A DNA stretch of 64,000 bases from Lentinus brumalis (taxonomy: Eukaryota > Basidiomycota > Agaricomycetes > Polyporales > Polyporaceae): positions 496,001 to 560,000 of the forward strand of contig MARA01000024.1 of NCBI GenBank assembly GCA_001792895.1, given 5' to 3'. A model generated the notes under the pieces. That model saw only the letters and a program-made list of their open reading frames with translations, made no database searches and was not told the origin of the DNA. Shown here piece by piece: positions 21,401-33,900 of the stretch. The translations under genes were made by a program, and so were the position numbers. How positions within the stretch are numbered: position 1 is the first letter of the stretch; each line of letters starts with the position of its first letter.

Positions 21401-24400
21401 ATCTTGCATGTTACGCATCCCCAGGGGTATCCAGCCATCCATCCAGCCATCCAGTCAGATATGCTGGAACGCACCGTAGCTCAGTATGACGCGGTCTATG
21501 AACTCGGAGAAAGCGGGCACTCACGGGACGGCGTCTCGGGACCTCGGACTCACTTGCGGCCAGCAATTGAGTTTCCGGGCCTGAGAAGCGTCATTGTCTC
21601 CCATCAGCTGCGGCCTGAGCCGCCGGCGAGGACGGTGATCTCTGCAGAATCCAGCAGGCTTCGGGGCGCCGACGGTTACACAACAACACCTCCGAAAAGG
21701 CTTCCCAGGACGACATGTGTCCTGGACATTGATCCCAGCCACCTGAGAATCCTCGTATCAGCTTCTCTTTCCGGAGGGATCAGCGCACGACTAACCGTCT
21801 GCCATTGTTTGTCGCCCATATGTCCGTCTCAAACGTTTGACCACCGTTCTGCCTGACGCGCACAGCGCCATGTCGTGCGCTTTGCTCCCGTACTTGGAGC
21901 CGAGCGTCAGGAGGAGGGCCTTTGAACGGACGCGCTGCAACAGTGAGGGACATGAGACGGCTCGCATCTTGCTCGCTGGGAACAGACATCAGACGACACT
22001 CGACGCCATGATGGAAGCCTCTTCACACATGGGTCCGCCGGCTGGAGGAAGCGAGCCTGAAGTAAGTAAGGCTCATTTAGACTTTCCAATGGCACCATAC
22101 CACACTCACCTGAGGCGACGTATCATATGCTATGAGACCTGAATTCCCGGGACCCGTTCTAGTACCGCAGCAGGCGTGTATCGTGGCTGGCAGGCGTTTG
22201 GTAGCGTAGCTCTGGAGCAAGCAAGCGACCGCACCTTACACAGGCACGATAAGCTCAATCGGAAACAGGGCACGGAAGGTCGACGGATGCATACGGGAGC
22301 GTGCGTGATTGGCTGCATCATGATTAGATCCAACTTCGAGGTCGCAGCATCAAGAGCGAACCGGCACGCAATCCGACCTCGCACCACGCCTGGCGTCCAG
22401 TCGAGTTCCCGTGTCGTTGTCGGTGTGCTATCGTGCACGCTCGTGCGAGTCGCCCTTGTAGACCGCGCATTCAAGTAATATCCTTGAGCCGCTCCGAGTT
22501 CCTGGCATGCGCAGCGACAAGACCTGAGACGACCTAAGTATTAGAGATGGTCAGCATGCTTATGTTTATGATCATCAACAAGCAATCTGTCTAACCCGCG
22601 AAGGCTAATATCGGACCCCTTGACCTCACCAGATGGATGTCGTGACATATCTGCCTCCGAGGTGTCAATCAAGCCCGACTCTTCCAATCGAAGACACGCG
22701 CCGCCTAGAAGACGTCTATCCATTTTCCCGTGAGAGCTCCCCGGCCCACGAGGCGCTGCATACGGTGCGACGCGCGAGCACACATGCTCCGTCTTTGTAC
22801 AAGTTTGCCTTCGCTGGTTGCGCAAACACACAAACACGGCACTCGTCGCGGGTGGCGTGCGTAGCTCGCAAGGTCGTTGCAAGGAGGCAGAAGAAAGCAG
22901 TCCGAGCTCATGACGGCAGCTGCAGACATCTGAAGCTTCTTCATGGACAAGCGCGCTCGGAAGCCGCATCCATCGCCTGCGCAATGCCGCATCACAGGGG
23001 GACTCCATGACAACTCAACATCTCGTCGTCCCGCAAACGTAAGAACTCAACCCGTCAATGGTCTCCAGGACCTCACAAAGCCTGGGAGGCGTGCGCTGGT
23101 CCGGGCACGACGGTGTCAACGTCGACTGCAGCCTGAGCCTACTAGCACGTACGGCAGGCAGGCAACAGCGCACGACCGCAGTATGTACCTGCATCCGACA
23201 GTGACTCCCAGTGCTCCTCACTACGGTGATACACGCTGCAGCCTCAAACCGCGCGTAATGATCCCGGCGGGACGACAAGCAGTGTAGCGACCTGATCCCC
23301 GCCGCCCGCCGGCGGTCCTCCGGCCGCGACTATGGAAGGGATAAAGGGTGAAGCTGACTTACCGAGAAGTCGCTACATGCTAGCCTTCATACGTTTAGGC
23401 ATGTCAAACATCGCGCATGGGCCAATGTGTAACCTTCCGGTCCTCGTGGCACGCTCCCTTCCTTCCGCCTGGTCGTGACTTGGAAGTTGCGCGTTGAGGA
23501 TGATATGTGGATCGGATATCATGGGAGAGATCTGGTCACCTCAGACCTCAGAGTGCAGATAGAGCATACATGGTACAGGTGAAGCGGGATGGCCCAACTG
23601 GATAGTCGGCATAGCAGTGGCTTGGACGTAGAGTCGGAGTCGGAGCCGCAGCTGAGCCGCGCTCACGACTGGCGTCTATGTTACCTCTTCGGGACATGAT
23701 GTCATCTCGAGTCTACTCAACGCGTCTTTATCCTCGGGCCTTGCTGGCTTCCAGTTACGATGCGTACGGTAGTAAAGAGGTAAATACTGTCACTATATGT
23801 TCGCTTGTACTGACTATCTATGTGCCGCGAGCGCGGACGGCAGATCAGGCAACATTGCAAGCGCGAGCACTCAGCAACCTTGTGTTGAAACCGAAGTGCC
23901 TCAGCGGTGAGTACGCTGACCTCACTTCCGCTCGACATCCGATAGTACTTGGGTCGGCAAGCTCGCGCGTAGAACATCAGACGGAGACCAGCTCGTTCAA
24001 TACGTCGGTATCCTGATCCCGCACAAGGAATCGCATGTATACTATGAAGAGGATCGTGCGTAATGTACCGATATTCGGAGAGCACGGGCCTGAAGATGCA
24101 CTTCACATTTAAGGCAGGAATGACGTCCATCGTCTTTCGAGCCAGCCATCATCTGTAACTGCAACTGAACACCAGATCTACTGACCGCCTTGAACCTTTG
24201 GCGCGTCCGGCGCCAGAGCTAGACAGTAAGCGGGGAGCTAGCCAGCCGCACCCGTGCTAGCACAATCCGTCCCTTCGACCGAGCGGTGCACGACTGCCGG
24301 AGCGTCCCCTACGCCCTCCATACTAACCTAAGTCCATACTGCAAACATAACTGACACCAGCACAGACATCCACAAGCCCACATGCACCCGCAGCACGAGG

Positions 24401-26340
24401 CTCCCCCGCTCCCCAGATCACAAGCAAGCAAAAACGTGTACGGCGTCGCAGGGTGTCGCAGAGTATCCGACGGCGCCGGCGCCCCGGAAGCCGCCCGCCG
24501 CTCGCCCAGCGTTGAGTATAGCCCAGTCCCGATTTGGCTCCCTCCTCCTGCACCCTTTCAGCTTCCGTCCCGGCCTCCCCATCAGTGTCGGAACAATACA
24601 GATACAGGCGCACTAGTGAAGGCTCCGCCACACTTCGCGGGTCGTCGATGGCCCTATGTACTGACTTCCACTCAACTCGCGGAGGTTTTCGCAGCGTTCG
24701 CAGTCTGCAGATAGGGACGACAGTCGACCCGAGCGTACCGCGCGGCGGGCCTGACTGTTGAACCATAATGAGCGGGTAACAAGCGGCATACACGGTACGG
24801 TAGTGTCGTAAACGCAACGCAACGCACTCGTTACGCACGGCGATATGTTCAGCAGGCGACCAGGGAACCAGGGAAGCCGACTGAATTTGAAGAGGCCGGC
24901 GACCGACGCGGCCGCGCCTCGCCTACTCTGGACGAGGCGCGTCGGCCACATGCTTCCCAAAGCCCCTGCCCCCTGCCAGGTCCTGTCCCTCGAGCTCCCC
25001 GCTCACCCGGTCCCATCGCAGGTGCTCGCGCGAGCCCAGCCCGGCCTCCTTGCGTGGTCCAAGTCGGCTGGTCCAGCTGACGATACTGAACGCCAGGCTG
25101 CCAGGAACGCTGGGTAGAAGAGGCCGTATGTACGAGGACTAGAAATCCGATAAGATGAGCTCCGGTTCGCTCCTCCTTTAAGGCTCCTCCGGCATTCCAG
25201 CGCAGCTGTTGTCCCCAGCCACGAGAGAGTCCATGAGCCCATCGATGGTGGCGAGTCGCACATCGTCAGGCCTCAGGCCACAGGGCTCGTTTCAAAACGA
25301 TGACGCGCGGTCCTACCGTCTGTCATAATGACGATGATACAGGACTCAGGAGCGTATGGCGCCATACCAGCCTCGCGCCGCGCCGTCCTGCGCCATGCCA
25401 TCCTCAGGTATTGAAGTTTGAGCAGAGTGAGTCTGAGTGAGTCGTGAACCGTCGAGGAGGCGTAGCACTCGACGGCCGCGCCGTGAGCTCATACCATCCT
25501 CACGTCATCTCGCACCTCGTCGTCGTCGCCGTCGTCGAGAGCCTGCTGAATCCGAAACCGAAACCAAAGTTTGAACGGATGCAAATTGCCCACCCGCACG
25601 CGAGCCGCGACGTCGCACGATGGAAAAACCCCATGGAAAAAAATCCTCGCCGCGAACGAACCGCGAACGATCGTGACCACAGCGGTCCCCTGATCGAGCG
25701 CGGGGGCGCCCGGCGGAAGCACCCCGACCGGCGACGGGTGAACAGTTCTGATCGCGCCCCGCAAAACGCGGTTGCCAAGCCTCGTGGAGTCGCGTTGCCC
25801 CGTGCCCCGTGCCGCACGCCGCACGCCGCACGCGAGCCACACCCGACAACCGACACCCGAGCGAATTAATCCCCTTTTTGTCGGTCTGCGCCGCGCGCGC
25901 GGCGGGGCGGTGTGGTTTGGGAGGATTCCTTCGGCCCGGCCGTGTCGAGAGTCGAGAGAGTCGAGGTCGATGGCGGTCCCATCCTCCGAGTAAGTACTTG
26001 CCGACCTCGTGCGACGTGCGGTTGGTGTGCCAGCGCCAGAGCCAGAGCCATAGCCAAGTGCGAACGTGCACGATACTCGGCGCAAGGCGACGACGATGCG
26101 CATCGCTGTCAACGTAAAGCGCGGTTGTCAGCCTGAGGAAGGTTCGCAGCGACGTACCTTAGATCTTGAAGAAGTCGGAAGTCGGTCGCACATCGAAGGT
26201 CGGTAGAGAGAGAGATAGAGAGATTATTACGTTTCGCGTCTGTACCATTTTACGAACGAGCATGGCACCTAAGTACAACCTACGTAGTGTCGGATAGATA
26301 TACGCGGAGGGCCTGAGTAGTCTTGTCTTACTGCTTAGTA
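18492..26340. other. Long gene-poor stretch (about 7.8 kb)
   Basis: I find no supportable gene here on either strand. Because the DNA is GC-rich, many frames stay open by chance and yield Arg/Ser/Pro/Cys-rich peptides without domains. No LTR, terminal inverted repeat pair or transposase motif is evident. CpG dinucleotides are frequent by eye, which argues against heavy RIP-like or methylation-driven decay. A 9-bp inverted repeat lies at 23283-23291 and 23369-23377. Confidence 0.55.
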
Positions 26341-26414
26341 CTAATACAACATGGGGGAGAGGTTGGAGGATATATGGCAACGAGAACGGGAAGAATGCTG
26401 CGTGCGAGGTGCGA

Positions 26415-26475
26415 CTGTATGTGTGAGTGTGAGTGTGTGTGTGTGTGATGCGTGCGTGCGTGCGTGCGTGCGATG
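26415..26475. repeat. GT / CGTG microsatellite
   Basis: The stretch reads as GT-rich repeats (GTGTGAGTGTGAGTGTGTG...) passing into a CGTG tetranucleotide run. It lies about 360 bp downstream of the minus-strand cyclin stop codon. Confidence 0.85.
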
Positions 26476-26832
26476 AGGTGAGAGCGGGAGCAATGCGAGG
26501 ATGAGTGTTATAATAGACACGAGAAGAGGCGAGAGCCGACCCGAAGCGACAACCGTGTGGTCCCCGATCCCATGGAGCCCGCGACGAAGACGAGGGTGCG
26601 GGTATATAAGCTTACTGAAGTCCAACCAGACGGACGGAGATGCGAATGGAAAGAGGCGGAGCAAGGGGGCAATGCAATGGGTGGAGACGGTGCGCACGCG
26701 CGCGGGGCATGTCATAATGTATGTCCAGAACCGGGGCCATGGGGTGTCCAAGACGCGCGCGGGCGCAGTGGGTTCGGGGGAATGCAAGCAAAGAAAGCAG
26801 ACGTGCGGGCGGGAAGCAAGAACGCGGCGAGC

Positions 26833-27980
26833 CTACCATACACAAGGGCTCGCGCGCGCAAAGATATCGCCGCACTTCGCCTTCTTCAGCACAGCGGGCA
26901 CCCGTTGGTGCGCGTACGACGACGACGACGCCGTCGCAGCGGAAGGCACGGGGCCCGGCATGTGCGCCGCGGTAGTCGGCGACGCCTGGTCGATGTGGAT
27001 CGGCGTGCCGATCGTCCCGCTGCCAACGACCCGGACCGAGTGGTCCTCATACCCGAGTGGTGTGGATGGCGGTGCGCTCGACGCGGGGGACGTCGAGGTC
27101 GACATGGACGACTCGGGGGTATCAGGCGTGTCGGGGGTGCTGGGCGAGGACGAGGCGGAGTACGGGGGTGCGCCCGCGTGGACGGGCACGGGCGGCGGTA
27201 TCGGCTTCGGCGGCGACGTCGACGGCGGCTGCTGCGAGCGCGCGGCGAAGGACGGTGCGGGGGCCGTGTTGCCCGTCTGCGCGTTGTACGGCGTCGTGGA
27301 CGGCATGGGGGAGGGCGCGGGCGAGGGGAGGACGTACGTCGGGTAGGGCCCGAGGCCCTTGAAGTCGCGGCGCACCTTCTGCTCGAACTCCTTGAGGGCG
27401 CTGGGCTCGATGTTGAGCTGCCACTCGAGGTAGGAGCACATCTCCCGCTCCATCTGGTTGATCTCCCGGAGGGCGAACATGCCCTGGCCGACGATCGACC
27501 AGGACTTGTTCGAGTAGGTGTCGTCGCAGATCACCTTGGACGCGATCATGAACGCCGAGATAAATAGTCGGTGACCCGACGAACCCCGCGCGGCGGGGAA
27601 CCGGGCTTTTAGGCGTTGGAGGAGGTAGAGGGCGGCGAAGGTGACAGACGCGTGTAACCGGGTACGATGGAGGGCGTACGCGATGAAGTTCGCTAATGGG
27701 GGCGACGGCGCGGGCGGGACCGCGGTCGATAGGGGCGGCAAGTCCGGACACGCAAATAAATGCGTGACGAATCTCGCGCAGAGCTTGGCCGTCTCTTCAT
27801 GGCCGTAGTATGGGTCCTAAAACGAACGGAGAGGGCGTTGGCGCCTGATCAGAGGGAGGTGGCGCTCGGACGTACCACTGGGTGGGACGAACTCGAACCC
27901 GAGGGCCGGGCAGAGATCTTGGGCTGTCTCTTGAAGGGCGATGGGTGACGAGCAGCGGAGGGACCTTGTACGGCAGCCAT
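26833..27980 (-). CDS. PCL-type (Pho85-like) cyclin, paralogue 1
   Basis: Two exons (27876-27980 and 26833-27816) with a 59-nt phase-0 intron give 362 residues. The start at 27980 (MAAVQGPSAARHPSPF) is supported by matching exon 1 sequence in paralogue 3. The cyclin box runs from DPYYGHEETAKLC to about EFEQKVRRDFKG and includes HRLFISAFMIASKVICDD, TYSNKSWSIVG and LREINQMEREMCSYLEWQL, hallmarks of fungal Pcl1/2-like cyclins, which activate a Pho85-type CDK. The rest is a Pro/Ser/Thr-rich tail with SPPKPIPPPVPV, ending CGDIFARASPCVW. That ending is shared with the two paralogues. It is inverted relative to them and 17 kb away. The CDK partner is inferred from the family. Confidence 0.93.
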
Positions 27981-30900
27981 GGGGAGAGGACGAGCGAGGA
28001 GGGAGGAAGACGAGCGGAGGACGGCGGGGACAAAGGGGAGACTTGTGGGGAGAGGGCTGGGAGGAGAGGACTGATATAAGCATATGTGGACGGCAGCCAG
28101 TGGAGAGAGAAACGGGCAGTTGGGACGCTTCGGAGTGGCAGCCAGCATGGGACGCACCCCACGCCTGACGCTACCACAGTTCCGCCGGCGCGCACCCCTC
28201 GAGCGCCGGGAATAATTTAGTATTGCGGGCTTTCAATTCTGCCCCTTCTGATCCGGAACGCCGGCACCCACGTCCTCGCACCGAACCTTCCATGAGAAAA
28301 CGCGCGAACTCACCGTTGCCGCTTTTGCGCAGGAACGAGGCAGGAGCGTGTCGCTTGCGAACGCGAGGCGATGGAGATGGACGACGCGGCGTTCGTACGT
28401 ACGGGGGAGAGCGCGGGCGGAATCCGGCGAGCAGTGGACGGGGCGGAGGCGGGGGAGGTGAGCACGTCGCAGTGGACGACGAGGGCCCCAGAGCCCCCAG
28501 CTGCGATATATACCTGTGGCGGCGTGGGGCATAGCCAGGAACACGTTCTTCCGGGCCAATGGGGACGCAGGCGCCGGACGGACCCAGTTTGGCTCAGTCC
28601 ACGGACCCCGCTTCCGACGTCGGACCTTCCCGCGCGCCCGACTCTCCGCTGCACCGCCCCGCGGCCCCTGCTTACTGAACGCCAGTCATCTCCAGTCGTG
28701 TCCAGACAGTATGCGTCCGCGAGTAAACCGCGAGTTGTGCATCCAGAGTTCGCTGCGCCGGCGTCGTGTCCCGCCGCGTTCACAAGCTCAGCAGCCCGCC
28801 ACAGCGCGTGTCGCAGCAACACAGCCCGCCACTGCCCGATGCGCTGTCGCGTCTCCGTCGGCCTTGTCCACCCACCGCCGCGCGAGCGAGCTTCTGAGCC
28901 AACACACTCGGGAGTCGGCGTTGCTTCCAATCAATGCTGATGCAGATGAACAGAAACCCCTCGATGTCGCATCGGACACCCGCACCATCACCATGCCCGC
29001 CGCTGTCCCGACCAGATCCGCTCCGTCTCGTCCTGTCTACAGACTGTATCACATCCTGACATGGCGCCTGCACCATAGCGCCTCGCGTCCCGACCTGGCG
29101 CGGGCCCGTCCTTGGCTTCCTGAACCTCCGTCGTGCAAGGAACACACCGTCCCCTTTTCGGCCTCCTGTTTGTTCGCCCGTTCGAGTGCTTCCTTCTCCG
29201 CGTGCGCTGCACGGCACAATCGCACAGCTGTTTGTTTTTGTGTGGACTGACTCATTCGCTTGTTCGGCTTGACGTGACGATCCAGGACCCACACGCCGCA
29301 TGTATCCGTATGTGCACGTATCCGTACATCCACTCCATGCTGCACAAAAAGAGTGTCTATCCCGACAATAGCACGCAGCACAACAGCTTCCGAGCATTCC
29401 AGTGTCCGCAAGCATGACATCCCTCGGCGCCGGCTGGCGTCCAACGTCCAATGTCCAATCACACTGACACTCGAGTCCAAACAGGTACAACGATCCGTCG
29501 TGGTCCCGTTCGCCCGACACGCAGAGGTACTTACAATGACACTGGCATCCGCCCATCGCATCTCATTCCAGCCGTCGCCACCATCAACGCAGCGCGCCTC
29601 TGATCCGCCTTGTCCCATGTCCAGGACGCCCCAGCAGAGTTACCGCCGACGCCCGCCAGTACGCCAGTGCCCAAACTCAAACATGGCAGTCCCGAACGTC
29701 CGAGCCGGGCGAAGAAACCTGTCCCACCCCGTTCCGGTCCTGTGCGCCTCGGATCCGGACCCTACAAGCTTCCAGCTTCAGCAGCTGATGACGACGGCCC
29801 CCGAGCCCGCTCCTCTTCGAACGGCGAAACTGAACCTACAGTAACACAGCTAGGTTCTCGCTTCTCGCTCCTCCGCTTTGGGCGCGTCCACGGTCATCAT
29901 CGCGCGTCTCCCCAAACACACGCAAGTCCGGATGGGGGAACGAATTCGAAGCTCGCTGCTCCAGTCTCCAGTCTCAGAGCTCCACGCTCGAGCCAGCTCG
30001 AAGGATCGAGGATTCGAAGACTCGAAGACTCGGGCGCTCGAGCTCCGAGGACCAGCGGACCTGGAGACTTCGCCTCGTCCCCCGGTTCGTAAGTATCCGT
30101 TCGTGCACAACCATCCCGGGTCCCGCGGGGCACGGGTCACGGCCACCTCCCTTCGCCTGAGATCCCGGTCCTCGCGTTCGCACCCACCGCCCACCACTCG
30201 CATCCACGCCCGTCCGTCCACCAATCGCCTCTCCACCTCGGCGAAGTTCGAACACAGGCTTTAAGCTCCAGCTCCAGCTTCGAAGGCCGCAGTAAGTCCC
30301 GCCCCCGCCATATGCAGGGGAACTCACCGTGACTTTGCGTTCAGTCCGAGTAACTCAGCACTCAGCACTCTGCGCATCGGACTTGCTCATGAGGCTGGTC
30401 CGTGTCCGGTGCAGCCACCGCGAATCCACGCGCGAACTCGTCCAGCACAGGCCACTGCCAGCAAGCCGGCTCCCGATCTCGGTCTCCTGCTTCCCAGATC
30501 TTTTTTATCGGGTCCCCGAGCGCCCGTTCTCGCGCATGTGCCACGCTTGCCTGCCCGGTGCCCGCCACGCGCTGGCTGAGGCGGCGTAGCTCGTACGTAG
30601 CTCATGTGCGCCTCCCGGGCTGCGGCGGAGCCTCGCTAACGAACAGACTCGCCGTGAGGGCACCACCAGGGGCACGCCGCACGCATATTGTGTCTTCGAG
30701 GTTCGCGCCCTTTGGATCATCACTGTACTACACACTAACCTTACAGCTTACATACATGCATATGCAGTCCTCTCAATGCGCCTTCTCCTCCTTCCTTCGT
30801 CTGCCGGCTCCATGGCCCACGCACCACGCACTGGCATATCACTATCACCATCACCCTCGCAATAGTCGGACGCGTTTCCGGGGCGCCGCGATCACACCAT

Positions 30901-33900
30901 CACTGCCGCACTTCGCACTTCGCGAAGTCGAACCGGTGAAGCAGCAGCAGCAACTCGAACTCAAGGGCAGCCGCGATACAGTAGCGAATTGCGCTCGCTT
31001 CAGATATCCCGAGTCAGACGCAGACGTGGCGGACACCGCCGCTGTCCGTCCCGACTCGCCGATTCGCCAGATCCCTCCTCGCTCGGACTCTCTATGATAC
31101 ATATCACCAATCACTCTCGGTGCATGGCTGACATCGACGATCTTAACGGAGTCTTGTCCGGACGGGCACGGGCGGACGTTCGCTAGGCACCTGCATTGGG
31201 TTGCGTTCGTCCCGGATTCCTGCTCGTATACGTTTCTGGCACTGGCGGATCTCTTCTGAGGGCGGAGTGCCAGTCCGTGGTCCGTGCGCCGCCAGCCCGG
31301 AAGCGTACAAGTACTGTACACCAAACAACAGCAACAACAACAGCAACAACATACGTACTTGCGCCGGAAGACCCTCCGCCCGCGCAGCCTGTTCTCCGCT
31401 CTGCATCACCTGCGTCCTGTGAGTATCTTCAGCTTCAACCTCCGCGACACTTCGAAGTTCAGTGCGCTCGCGCGATCGCGCTAACCAGAACATAACCCTT
31501 CGCCTTCCCTATCTAGATCTCTCGAGTCCTGGATTCGAAACGACTTGGCTCCTCCTCCCCTCGCGCCCTGCCCACCTCGAATCTGAGACCCGAATCTGCA
31601 ACTTCATCTGCTACATACGTACTATGTATGCCATACACGCATTGCGCACTGCCATCCTCGCGGGTCATGCGCGCGCAAGCTTAACCCACGCTCCCGCTCC
31701 ACCGCGCTTCAAGCTTCAGATCTGGTGACTGGTGCGCAAGCCTGGATCGTCAAGGATGCCCACTGCCCTCTTTCCTCCCCGGCCCATTTCTCTCGCCCCA
31801 TTACTAGTCCTCTTCTGACTCCTCCCCGTGGCCAGAACCTCCCCAGTGGGCTTCGACGCTCCACTCGGCACGGCGTGCTGTGCGCGGAACAAACGTTCAC
31901 ATCCAATATCCACGGACCGCAAGTGCTGCTGCCGACGGACCTCAGAACCTTGTCTCGGGGCCCCCGACAAGCCGACGAGCCGGGGCCTTCGTGCATGACA
32001 TGAGACTGCTGCTGCGTTCCGTCGTGGCACATGCTTCTGACATTGGTATGTCCGTTACTGGCCGGTCGCCACATGAAGCTTCGAAGTGGCGGTGAGTGTA
32101 ACGGGTGCTGGCGTCGGAGTAAGTACGATCGCTCCATGCGTGGCCGTCGACTCGAGACTCTGAGTGTCAGAAACTCATCAGAGACAGTGCAGATCGCAGT
32201 CTTGCTCGAATATTCGGGCCCTCGTCTCCCCAATGGCAACATGGCTCCCAAGTTCCAGGACCCCCATGCCACCTGTCGATTTCGCGTAGGTTCGAGAGTT
32301 CAAGGCGACATGGATATCCTGTTGGAGGCTGACGCGGACGTCCAGCATGCAGGAGCTTCTCCCTCTCACTCCAAATTCCAGGTCAACCGCGCCGCACAAC
32401 CCGATGTTCTTCCTTCCACTCTCGACCATCCATCCCGGTGATCAATCTACCCATCATCAAGAACCCTCAAATCTGGTCCGCCGGCCCATGGCTCTGCAGA
32501 CGTGCTCAGACATGCAAGAAGCAAGCATCGCGGAAGAAGACGCGACCGCAACAACTCTCAGGACCTCCGACTCTCAGCCTGCTATGCTATGACGTCATAT
32601 CTCACGCACCGCCCGCCGTCCTCCCCAACGACCGCGTTACCTCCCTTCCGCGTCGGACCTACGCGGGCGCATGCACCGCCGAAGACGTCTGACGATCCCG
32701 AACCGTGTCGCGCGCCGTGCCCCTGGGCGACCCCGACGAAGCCTAATATCACCCACCACCGACCGGGGACCTCCTGTCACAGCAGAGCTTACAGGGTGAA
32801 GACCGAGGCGTGTGCCTTCCCATCTCAGCACACCGTCGAAGAGTGACCCGAGCGACGGTCAAGTCAAGGTGGCAGCTCGGTCTCCACGGTCGGCGTTCGC
32901 GGCCACCACCGCTGCGCCGCTCTGCCCTCGCTCAGGGTGGTGCTTCTCACTTCCAGCTTCCCGCCAAATGCCACTCACAGGCCTGCCACACTCGGGTTCC
33001 TACCGTTCCAGGCAGGCGTTCCGCGTCGCTCTCGCTCTCGCATATCCGACGTCCGCCAGCTTCTCGATTATGAAACGCCGTCGGGTGCTTGCTGTGCATC
33101 TCTTCGCGCGGCGCCCGTCAGCATTCAGTTGTGGACGCCGGTGTCGCCCCCTGGGTCAGTCCCGTCGCCGATCCTGCCCGACGGTCTGTTGCTTATATGA
33201 CGAGCGCCCCCACGCCCGCCAGGATCTGCAACGCCGAGTCTCAGTCTGTGACTCTCTGCATCCAAGCGCCAAGGCCCGACACCCATCGCCCGATGCTCTG
33301 AGTCTCAGAATCAGAGTCTCACCCACGGGTGACTGTTACACTGATGCCGATTCGCCCATCGGACGATCCCACGATCCGCCTCTCCCTGCTGGCAGCTCGA
33401 TTCTTGATTCTTGACACCCGCCTCTGCCACATGCCTCCTCGACGTGCGACGTGCACGACGATCTGCGATCCGGCAATGTTTCGCTGGCAAGCCCGACCCT
33501 TCAAGCTGATGCCTGATGCAGGATGCAGATGATCACATCTGTCCGCCTCGCGTTGCTCAAATTCGCACTTGTGGCGACCACCCATCCGACCATCCGCCAC
33601 CCGGAGGACGCCGCAGCCAGTGCGGGATATGTATGTATATGGATGGGGCATGCGAGGATGCGCTACGCGGATGATGCAGCATCGCCCTCCAATCAAGAGT
33701 CAATACGCAATTGACCGGCGGACGCCTTCCCGTGGTCCGTGCCCCTGCTTCGACTTGCCCTCCTCGGCGACGGCCACTGCGCCGCGTCCGGCGTCCTTAG
33801 CACTGGCAGGATGCGACTCGCGAGACTGACTGCGGAAATCACCGGCTCGTGAGAGCATGGCAGGTACGTACGTATATCTCAGTCTGGTGCATAACGTATT

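Noticed and set aside
25489..26112. Overlapping long frames on both strands near 25.5-26.1 kb
   Set aside because: All six frames are open because of GC-rich low-complexity sequence; no motif or splice pattern favours one.
18492..26340. CRISPR array, rRNA, tRNA or origin-like elements in the gene-poor stretches
   Set aside because: No regularly spaced repeats, no rRNA-like sequence and no convincing tRNA B-box with matching acceptor arms were found by eye; CRISPR is not expected in a fungus.
26501..27567. Plus-strand open frames of 281 and 336 codons
   Set aside because: They are antisense to the cyclin paralogue 1 coding exon.
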